Assembly (NCBI RefSeq): GCF_014217625.1
Contig: NZ_CP043641.1
Coordinates: 1,550,001 to 1,614,000 of the forward strand
DNA: 64,000 nt
DNA from: Leifsonia shinshuensis
Lineage (GTDB): Bacteria > Actinomycetota > Actinomycetes > Actinomycetales > Microbacteriaceae
Direction of reading: 5' to 3'
The notes beneath the pieces are model-generated. The model ran no database searches, was not told the DNA's origin, and worked only from the letters and a program-made list of their open reading frames with translations. How positions within the stretch are numbered: position 1 is the first letter of the stretch; every line of letters starts with the position of its first letter. Both the position numbers and the translations under genes were made by a program. Positions 57,626 to 64,000 of this stretch are shown one piece after another.

Positions 57626-58030
57626 CTAGCCGCGCAGGTCCGCGAGCAGCGCCTCCACCCGGCCCTTGATCTCGTCGCGGATCGGCCGCACCTCCTCGAT
57701 GGGACGCCCGGCGGGGTCGGTGAGGTCCCAGTCCTCGTAGCGTTTGCCGGGGAAGATCGGGCAGGTGTCGCCGCACCCCATGGTGATGACGACGTCGGAC
57801 TCCTTCACCGCCTCGGTCGTGAGGATCGCCGGAGTGTTCCCGGCGATGTCGATGCCCTCCTCGGCCATCGCCTGCACGGCGACGGGGTTGAGCCGGTCAG
57901 CGGGCTCGGAGCCGGCGGACAGCACGCGCACCCCGTCTCCACCGAGGGCGCTCAGGTAGCCGGCGGCCATCTGCGAGCGGCCGGCGTTGTGGACGCAGAC
58001 GAAGAGGACGGTGGGGGCGGTGTCGGTCAT
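57626..58030 (-). CDS. arsC: Arsenate reductase (low-molecular-weight phosphatase fold)
   Basis: A 134-residue thioredoxin-dependent ArsC: nucleophile Cys12 in FVCVHNAGRSQ (P-loop CX5R-like), resolving cysteines in MGCGDTCP (86 and 90), and D102 in DWDLTDPAG as general acid. It reduces arsenate to arsenite. No arsB or arsR of the arsenic type is next to it; export would have to be encoded elsewhere. Its ATG overlaps the stop of the phosphotransferase gene (ATGA). Confidence 0.93.
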   Translation of the reverse strand: MTDTAPTVLFVCVHNAGRSQMAAGYLSALGGDGVRVLSAGSEPADRLNPVAVQAMAEEGIDIAGNTPAILTTEAVKESDVVITMGCGDTCPIFPGKRYEDWDLTDPAGRPIEEVRPIRDEIKGRVEALLADLRG

Positions 58031-58926
58031 GCGGGGTCTCCAGGTTCGTGGGTGGTGGGGGTGACATCGGTCTGAGCCGCGAGCCGCCGGTTCGCACGGT
58101 CGACCGCGCGGGAGACCTCCACGTCGGGTCGGCCGTGCGCGATCCCGAAGCAGACCAGCTGCAGCGGATACGTCGCCGCGATCACCTGGGCGCGGCGCTC
58201 GACGTCGGCGTCGACCACACCGCGCAGCGCCTCCCAGCCGTGCCACGTCGCCAGGGCGGCGACGTCCTCGGCGGGATCGCCGGCGCTGGCCAGGTCCCAG
58301 TCGACCACACCCGCGACCCGCCCGTCCGACCAGAGCACGTTGGCTCCCGCGAGGTCGCCGTGGGTGAGCACCGCCTCCGCCGGCGGCTCCAGTGCCGAGA
58401 GCGCGTCGGCGATCCGTTCCGCGCGCGGTCGCACGGCGGCGTCCAGGCGCGGGATCGCCTCCTCGTGCATGAGGCGGCGCCACGCGTCGCCTCCCATGAA
58501 GACGCGCGGAGGCGCCAGGTGTACGTCCACGATCTCGAGCGGGACAGCGCGAAGGCTCGCGAGCAGAAGCCCGAGTTGCTCCGGGTCGCCGCTTCCGCTG
58601 GGGTGCGGCTCCCCCGGCACTCGCCGCTGCGCGATGGCGGTCAGCCCTCCGGCGCGGACCGGCTCCGCCACCGACCGCGGCACCCCGAACGGCAGCTCGG
58701 GGAGGGCGTCGATGAGCCGCTGCGCCCGCTCCAGCTGAGCGGAGGCCTGCGGGTCGCGGCCGACGCGCACCGCGGTCCGGCCGGCGAGCACCACGAGGTT
58801 CGCGGACCCGTGCTCGATGACGCTTCGGGGATCGGGACGCGTGTCCTCCCCGGCCGCTCTCAGCGCCCCCGCGACGAGCTCCGCGAACACCCGAGGCCCA
58901 GGTGTCACGAAACCGGTCTCGACCAC
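58027..58926 (-). CDS. APH-family phosphotransferase
   Basis: A 299-residue protein-kinase-like aminoglycoside phosphotransferase fold: Brenner motif HGDLAGANVLW and VVDWDLASAGDPAEDVA (DFG-like Asp) mark the catalytic centre. Many such genes act on sugars or antibiotics; substrate unknown. GTG 58926 is chosen because TATCGT ends 6 nt upstream; a GTG at 58908 is possible. It is coupled to arsC by an ATGA overlap, so a shared detoxification transcript is conceivable. Confidence 0.85.
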   Translation of the reverse strand: MVETGFVTPGPRVFAELVAGALRAAGEDTRPDPRSVIEHGSANLVVLAGRTAVRVGRDPQASAQLERAQRLIDALPELPFGVPRSVAEPVRAGGLTAIAQRRVPGEPHPSGSGDPEQLGLLLASLRAVPLEIVDVHLAPPRVFMGGDAWRRLMHEEAIPRLDAAVRPRAERIADALSALEPPAEAVLTHGDLAGANVLWSDGRVAGVVDWDLASAGDPAEDVAALATWHGWEALRGVVDADVERRAQVIAATYPLQLVCFGIAHGRPDVEVSRAVDRANRRLAAQTDVTPTTHEPGDPA

Positions 58927-58932
58927 ACCTCC

Positions 58933-58938
58933 ACGATA
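58933..58938 (-). promoter_or_regulatory. Candidate -10 of the phosphotransferase-arsC operon
   Basis: TATCGT on the minus strand ends 6 nt before the GTG start; the GGAGGT in between is too close to the start to be a normal ribosome site. Confidence 0.5.
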
Positions 58939-58949
58939 GGCGACCGGCG

Positions 58950-60056
58950 TCAGCCCTCGTCCCGCAGCCGCGCGTGGAAACCGCGGATCGCCTCCGCCGC
59001 CGCCTCGGGATGCTCGAACCCCGCGAAGTGGCCTCCCGCCGGCGCCTGCGCGAACTCCTCGAGCCGCGGGGCCGCGCGCTCGGCCAGCGAGCGTGGGAAG
59101 CCCGCCATGGCAGGCTCCCGCGCGAGGTAGACGCCGACCGGGGACGCGAGCGGCGGGCGCGGCGGGTTGCGATCGTAGTCGTAGTACTGCTGGAACGACG
59201 TCCCGATGCTCTCCGTCGTCCAGTACAGCGTCGCGATCGTGTAGAGGATGCCGGAGTCGACCACGCGCTGCCACGTCCCGTCCGAGTCCGTGTCGATCCA
59301 GTCGTGCCACTTGTCGGCGATCCAGGCGAGGAGTCCGGCCGGCGAGTCGTTCAGCGCCGCCGCGATGGTGTCGGGACGGGTGAGCATGATCTCGCTGTAG
59401 CCGCCGTCCAGGCGGTCGTACTCGTCCAGCGCGACGAGGTAGCGGGCCTCCTCCTCGCCGACCGGGTCGCCCTCCGGGAACGGCCCGCTCAGCAGCTGGA
59501 TGCCGACGACGCTGTCCGGGTGGTCGACGCCGAGCCAGGTGGAGGCTCCCCCGCCGATGTCGCCGCCGAACGTCGCGTAGCGGTCGAAACCGAGCGCCTC
59601 TGTCATCAGCCCGTGCAGCGCGTCCGCGATCGCGCGCCGGGTCAGCGGCGGCTCGAGCGGCTCGGAGAACACGAACCCGGGCAGCGAGGGGATCACGACG
59701 TCGAACGAATCCGAGAGCAGCCGTGCGAGCGGCAAGTACTCCACGAACGCGCTCGGCCAGCCGTGCAGGAGCAGCAGAGGGGTGTGCGGGCCGTCGCCGG
59801 CGCCGCGCACGCGGGCGAAGTGGATGCGGTGCCCTGCCACCTCTGCGACGTGCTGCTCGACCGCGTTCAGCCGCTCCTCCTCCGCGCGCCAGTCGAACGC
59901 CAGCCAGCCGTCCACCAGGGCGCGCAGCTCCGTGTCGCCGGGGCCGCCCTCCCAGCCGGGCCGCGGCGAGCGCAGATAGCGCGTGCGGGCGAGACGGTCC
60001 CTCAGGTCCGCGAGGACGTCGTCGGGCACGTGGAGGCGGAAGTCGTCGATGGCCAT
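58950..60056 (-). CDS. Epoxide hydrolase (microsomal-EH-like alpha/beta hydrolase)
   Basis: A 368-residue enzyme with an N-terminal EHN-type helix region (1-75, IDDFRLHVPDDVLADLRDRLARTR) and a hydrolase core: HGWPSAF (oxyanion), GGDIGGGASTWLG with the Asp nucleophile, and HFAGFEHPE with the catalytic His at the end. These open epoxides to diols and are of the mEH/EphA type. ATG start with TAGGTT 6 nt upstream. Confidence 0.9.
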   Translation of the reverse strand: MAIDDFRLHVPDDVLADLRDRLARTRYLRSPRPGWEGGPGDTELRALVDGWLAFDWRAEEERLNAVEQHVAEVAGHRIHFARVRGAGDGPHTPLLLLHGWPSAFVEYLPLARLLSDSFDVVIPSLPGFVFSEPLEPPLTRRAIADALHGLMTEALGFDRYATFGGDIGGGASTWLGVDHPDSVVGIQLLSGPFPEGDPVGEEEARYLVALDEYDRLDGGYSEIMLTRPDTIAAALNDSPAGLLAWIADKWHDWIDTDSDGTWQRVVDSGILYTIATLYWTTESIGTSFQQYYDYDRNPPRPPLASPVGVYLAREPAMAGFPRSLAERAAPRLEEFAQAPAGGHFAGFEHPEAAAEAIRGFHARLRDEG

Positions 60057-60062
60057 GCCGCC

Positions 60063-60068
60063 AACCTA
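60063..60068 (-). promoter_or_regulatory. Candidate -10 of the epoxide hydrolase gene
   Basis: TAGGTT on the minus strand ends 6 nt before the ATG; leaderless spacing. Confidence 0.5.
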
Positions 60069-60109
60069 GCCGCGGGGCCCGACAGCCGGAACCGCCGGGC
60101 CCGCACCGG

Positions 60110-62467
60110 CTACTCCCGGGCCAGCATCGCAGCGGCCTCCCGCTCCAGGTCGACGTACGGATCGCCGCTGACGTCCACGATCACGCGGTGCAGCGTGCCG
60201 CCGGCGAACCGGTAGGGCCGCTCGCCCGGGTAGTCGTCGGTCACCGGCTCGCCGCCGTCGTAGCCGACGCACAGTCCCTCGCCGGCGAGGCTGAACATCC
60301 CCGGCTGGGTCTTGATGCGGCCCTCGCCGACCTTGCGGTCGCCGTGGTACAGGCTCAGGATGCCGGTCGCTACGCCCGGGGCCTCTTCGCCGTCCTTGTC
60401 GAACGAGGCGGAGAGGATGAGATCGCTCCGGGTGGGCAGATCCTCCGTCGCGTCGACGCGCTGCTCGAGGCTGCCGACGTAGTTGTAGACGTAGTGGAGC
60501 CTGCCGTCCCGCAGGTACAGCGCGTGGCCGCCGAACCGGGCTCCGTGCGCGAAGAGCACGCCTTCGGCTCCCGGGTCGGGCAGGTCGACGTGTGCCGCGA
60601 CGACGTACGACCGGTTGCGGACGTTGACCGCCTGCGTCTCCGGGATCTCCGCGCCGCCCGCCCGGTAGATGTAGCGGTTGCGCGGGCTCGTGAGCTGCGG
60701 CCGCGGAGTCCGCAGGATCTCCAGCGCTGAGCGGTCGTCGAGCGGGAAGGCCTGGTTCGCGCCCGCTTCGGCGAACCACAGGTTGACCAGCTCGCGTACC
60801 TTGTCGGGATGCTCCGCCGCGAGGTCGTGGCTCTCGGAGCGGTCGACGTCGGTGTGGTACAGCTCCCAGGTGTCGTCGTTGAAGTGGCTCCAGCCGCTGA
60901 TCACCGGGTGGGTCGAGACCGCCTTCCAGCCGTCGTGCCACAGCGACCGGGAGCCGAGCATCGCGTAGAACTGCACGTGGCGGGCGGAGGGGGCGTCGGC
61001 GTCCGCGACCGCCGAGCGCATGCTGACGCCGTCCATCCGGGACTGCACGTAGCCGCCGATCTGCTCCGGCACCTCCACCCCGAGCAGATCGAGCACGGTC
61101 GGGACGATGTCGACCGCGTGGTGGTACTGGTGCCGGAGCTCGCCGCCGTGCCCGAGCACTTTGGGCCACGACAGGATGCACGGGTCGGCCGTGCCGCCGT
61201 TGTAGTCGTAGCGCTTCCACATCTTGAACGGGGTGTTGAAGGCCATCGCCCAGCCCGTCGGGTAGTGGTTGTACGTCTTCGTGCCGCCCAGCTCGTCCAG
61301 GAGTGCCAGGTTCTCCTCCAGGCTGTCCGGGATGCCGTTGAAGAACTTGTTCTCGTTGACCGAGCCGTCCGGGCCGCCCTCGCCGCTGGCGCCGTTGTCG
61401 GAGACCAGCACGATGAGGGTGTTGTCGAGGTGCCTGGACTCCTCCAGGTAGTCGAGCAGCCGTCCGATGTGGTGGTCGGCGTGCGCGAGGAAGCCCGCGT
61501 ACACCTCGGCCATGCGCGCGTACAGCCGCTTCTCGTCGTCGCCGAGGGTGTCCCACGGCTTGGTGTAGTCGAGAGCCGGGAACGGCTGCCCGTCCGGGCC
61601 GCTGCGCGTCTCGGGGGTCCCGATCGGGTTGATCGGCGGCAGGTCGGTGTCCTCCGGCACCAGCCCCAGCGCGATCTGCCGCTGCAGGGTCTCCTCGCGG
61701 ATCTTCTCGTAGCCGCCGTCGAACTGCCCCTCGAACTTGTCGATCCACTCCTTCGGTGCGTGGTGCGGGGCGTGGCACGCGCCGGGCGCGTAGTAGAGGA
61801 AGAACGGCTTGTCAGGCGCCACCGCCTTCGCGTCGACGATGAACTCGATCGCCTTGTCCGTCAGGTCGGCGGTCAGGTGGTACCCCTCCTCGGGCGTCGC
61901 GGGCTGGTCGACCGGGTGGTTGTCGTAGACGAGGTCGGGATACCACTGGTTCGTCTCGGCGCCGAGGAAGCCGTAGAACCGCTCGAAGCCGCGGCCGGTC
62001 GGCCAGTTCCGGCGCGTGGAGGCCAGGTTCATCTCGTCGGACGGGCACAGGTGCCACTTGCCCAGGGCGTAGGTGTTCCAGCCCTGCTCGCCCAGGATCT
62101 GGGACAGCATGCCGTTCTCGGGCGGGATGGTGCCGCTCGCGTTCGGGAACCCGGTCGCGGCCTCCGTGATGCACGCCATCGAGTTGCGGGTGTGGTTGCG
62201 CCCGGTGAGGAGGGCGGAGCGCGTCGGCGAGCACAGCGCGGTGGTGTGCCACTGGGTGAACCGCACGCCCGAGTCGGCGAGCCTGTCGATGTTCGGGGTC
62301 TCGATGGGGCCGCCGTAGCAGCTCATCGCCGAGAATCCCACGTCGTCGAGCACGATCATGACGACGTTGGGCGCGCCGTCCGGCGCTTTCGGCGGCTCGA
62401 ACGGCGTCCAGTCGGGCTCGGAGTCGCGGATGTCGAGGTCGATCCGGCCTCGGAACTGAGCGGGCAT
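60110..62467 (-). CDS. Type-I sulfatase (arylsulfatase)
   Basis: A 785-residue formylglycine-dependent sulfatase: metal-binding DD (41-42) in VMIVLDDVGF, the CSPTR site at 79-83 where Cys79 would become formylglycine, GKWH near 145 and PHH...KEWIDKFEG downstream. No signal peptide is visible, so it is cytoplasmic as written. It needs a formylglycine-generating enzyme, which is not in this window. ATG 62467 has the ribosome site AGGGGAGG and a TAGGGT (62511-62516) 43 nt upstream as a candidate -10. Confidence 0.92.
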   Translation of the reverse strand: MPAQFRGRIDLDIRDSEPDWTPFEPPKAPDGAPNVVMIVLDDVGFSAMSCYGGPIETPNIDRLADSGVRFTQWHTTALCSPTRSALLTGRNHTRNSMACITEAATGFPNASGTIPPENGMLSQILGEQGWNTYALGKWHLCPSDEMNLASTRRNWPTGRGFERFYGFLGAETNQWYPDLVYDNHPVDQPATPEEGYHLTADLTDKAIEFIVDAKAVAPDKPFFLYYAPGACHAPHHAPKEWIDKFEGQFDGGYEKIREETLQRQIALGLVPEDTDLPPINPIGTPETRSGPDGQPFPALDYTKPWDTLGDDEKRLYARMAEVYAGFLAHADHHIGRLLDYLEESRHLDNTLIVLVSDNGASGEGGPDGSVNENKFFNGIPDSLEENLALLDELGGTKTYNHYPTGWAMAFNTPFKMWKRYDYNGGTADPCILSWPKVLGHGGELRHQYHHAVDIVPTVLDLLGVEVPEQIGGYVQSRMDGVSMRSAVADADAPSARHVQFYAMLGSRSLWHDGWKAVSTHPVISGWSHFNDDTWELYHTDVDRSESHDLAAEHPDKVRELVNLWFAEAGANQAFPLDDRSALEILRTPRPQLTSPRNRYIYRAGGAEIPETQAVNVRNRSYVVAAHVDLPDPGAEGVLFAHGARFGGHALYLRDGRLHYVYNYVGSLEQRVDATEDLPTRSDLILSASFDKDGEEAPGVATGILSLYHGDRKVGEGRIKTQPGMFSLAGEGLCVGYDGGEPVTDDYPGERPYRFAGGTLHRVIVDVSGDPYVDLEREAAAMLARE

Positions 62468-62510
62468 TGCCTCCCCTTTCGGCGCCGGCCGGACGTGGCC
62501 GGACGGCCGC

Positions 62511-62516
62511 ACCCTA
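62511..62516 (-). promoter_or_regulatory. Candidate -10 of the sulfatase gene
   Basis: TAGGGT on the minus strand, leaving a leader of about 37-43 nt with a good ribosome site, unlike the leaderless neighbours. The rest of the 104-bp gap holds nothing else. Confidence 0.4.
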
Positions 62517-62571
62517 ACTCCGGGCGTCGAATCGCGGCAAGGACCGTCGTGGCGGATCTCGGCGGGTCGGC

Positions 62572-63507
<936 letters not shown>

Positions 63508-63514
63508 GGGCGCC

Positions 63515-63520
63515 AGGCTA
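63515..63520 (-). promoter_or_regulatory. Candidate -10 of the HAD gene
   Basis: TAGCCT on the minus strand ends 7 nt before the ATG; leaderless spacing. It overlaps the end of the 18-bp duplication. Confidence 0.45.
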
Positions 63521-63550
63521 AGGAGCGCCAGGGGCTGGCGGCAACCCCGA

Positions 63551-63580
63551 TTGCACCGGCCGATCCGGCGGCAGTACCAT
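63551..63580 (+). promoter_or_regulatory. Candidate promoter of the MFS gene at 63626
   Basis: TTGCAC (63551-63556) and TACCAT (63575-63580) are spaced 18 bp, giving a leader of about 40 nt to the MFS start. It is a divergent partner of the HAD promoter. Confidence 0.45.
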
Positions 63581-63625
63581 CCCGCCGGAAGCACACAGCG
63601 ACAGCGACCAACCCCGGGAGCCGAC

Positions 63626-64000
63626 ATGACCGGAACGACCGCAGCGGCCTCGCAGGCCACCATCCGCCGCATCATCGCACCCCTCGCGCTGGCCCAGTTC
63701 ATCTGCAGCTTCGCCGGCTCGAACATGAACGTGATGATCAACGACATGTCGCGCGACCTCGGCACGACCGTCCAGGGCATCCAGGTCAGTATCACGCTGT
63801 TCCTGCTGACGATGGCGGCGCTGATGATCCCGATGGGCAAGCTGACCGACAACATCGGCCGAAAGCGCAGCTTCGTCATCGGCCTGATCGTCTACGGGGT
63901 CGGCGCGGTCATCACAGCGCTCGCGCCGGGGCTGTGGGCCGTCATCCTCGGAAACTCGCTGCTGGAGGGGATCGGCACGGCGATGCTCATCCCGCCGGTC
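63626..64000 (+). CDS. MFS transporter, N-terminal part (runs off the window)
   Basis: The frame MTGTTAAASQATIRRIIAPL... is open to the window end (125 residues). NMNVMINDMSRDLGTTVQGIQ and GKLTDNIGRKRSFVIG (motif A, region 71-86) are typical of 14-helix DHA2 drug antiporters. GGGAG 5 nt before the ATG is its ribosome site. It is divergent to the HAD-sulfatase genes, so may export a related compound, which is inference. Confidence 0.85.
   Translation, partial: MTGTTAAASQATIRRIIAPLALAQFICSFAGSNMNVMINDMSRDLGTTVQGIQVSITLFLLTMAALMIPMGKLTDNIGRKRSFVIGLIVYGVGAVITALAPGLWAVILGNSLLEGIGTAMLIPPV

Noticed and set aside
57626..58926. Complete arsenic-resistance operon
   Set aside because: Only arsC is present, next to an APH-type kinase; no arsenite pump or arsenic-type ArsR is adjacent. 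The ArsR at 15418 lacks the metal motif and is far away.

Overview
The window is 64 kb of chromosome from a very GC-rich Gram-positive bacterium. Gene content and order point to an actinobacterium of the Microbacteriaceae, close to Leifsonia; the genus is an inference. The supporting signs are the actinobacterial E2-E1 fusion 2-oxoglutarate dehydrogenase (Kgd/OdhA), a GuaB1-type GMP reductase, abundant GTG starts, many promoters placed directly before the start codon, and the run infC-rpmI-rplT-SpoU methyltransferase-pheST-argCJBDF..argH, which matches mycobacterial gene order. No tRNA, rRNA, CRISPR, transposase or phage gene was recognised.

Layout. 1-1.2 kb: end of a SatD-like regulator and a membrane protein. 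1.2-8.8 kb (minus): argCJBDFH, then a 35-residue membrane peptide and a 3-methyladenine DNA glycosylase. 9.2-10.7 kb: an orphan asparagine-synthetase-like protein. 10.7-14.3 kb (minus): pheST. 14.4-15.8 kb: an ArsR regulator with a double-domain AHSA1/SRPBCC protein. 15.8-18.2 kb (minus): an rRNA/tRNA methyltransferase and the infC-rpmI-rplT operon, with infC starting at ATC. 18.5-24.8 kb: small housekeeping genes, a gamma-glutamyltransferase-like enzyme, a PLP decarboxylase and an amidase. 24.9-27 kb: a self-regulated GntR/ABC transporter operon. 27-33 kb: small enzymes, an SMR pump, an EXPERA-like membrane protein, a GNAT, ung, a phosphoribosyltransferase, an MFS pump and a nucleotidyltransferase. 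33-39.3 kb: metY and metX flanking an SDR, a potassium channel and an NfeD/flotillin pair. 39.3-42.5 kb: a three-gene sensory operon (histidine kinase, degenerate kinase-like membrane protein, response regulator). 42.6-51.4 kb: an MFS pump, a GT87 mannosyltransferase-like protein, nnrD, an HAD phosphatase, an old-yellow enzyme, a VOC protein and two CorC/HlyC-like membrane proteins. 51.6-57.5 kb: a Gly-rich membrane protein, guaB1 and kgd. 57.6-64 kb: arsC, a phosphotransferase, an epoxide hydrolase, a sulfatase, an HAD phosphatase and the start of an MFS gene.

How it works together. Most of the window is core metabolism and [11 protein letters not shown]: arginine, homocysteine (metX makes O-acetylhomoserine, metY sulfhydrylates it), purine salvage, the TCA-cycle 2-oxoglutarate step, and DNA repair (mpg, ung). 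The most notable non-coding signals are (i) 18 genes with a TANNNT hexamer exactly 6-8 nt before an ATG or GTG, implying leaderless mRNAs, and (ii) several long palindromes between convergent genes. One of these is a 65-bp element present twice in opposite orientation, with a compensatory base-pair change.
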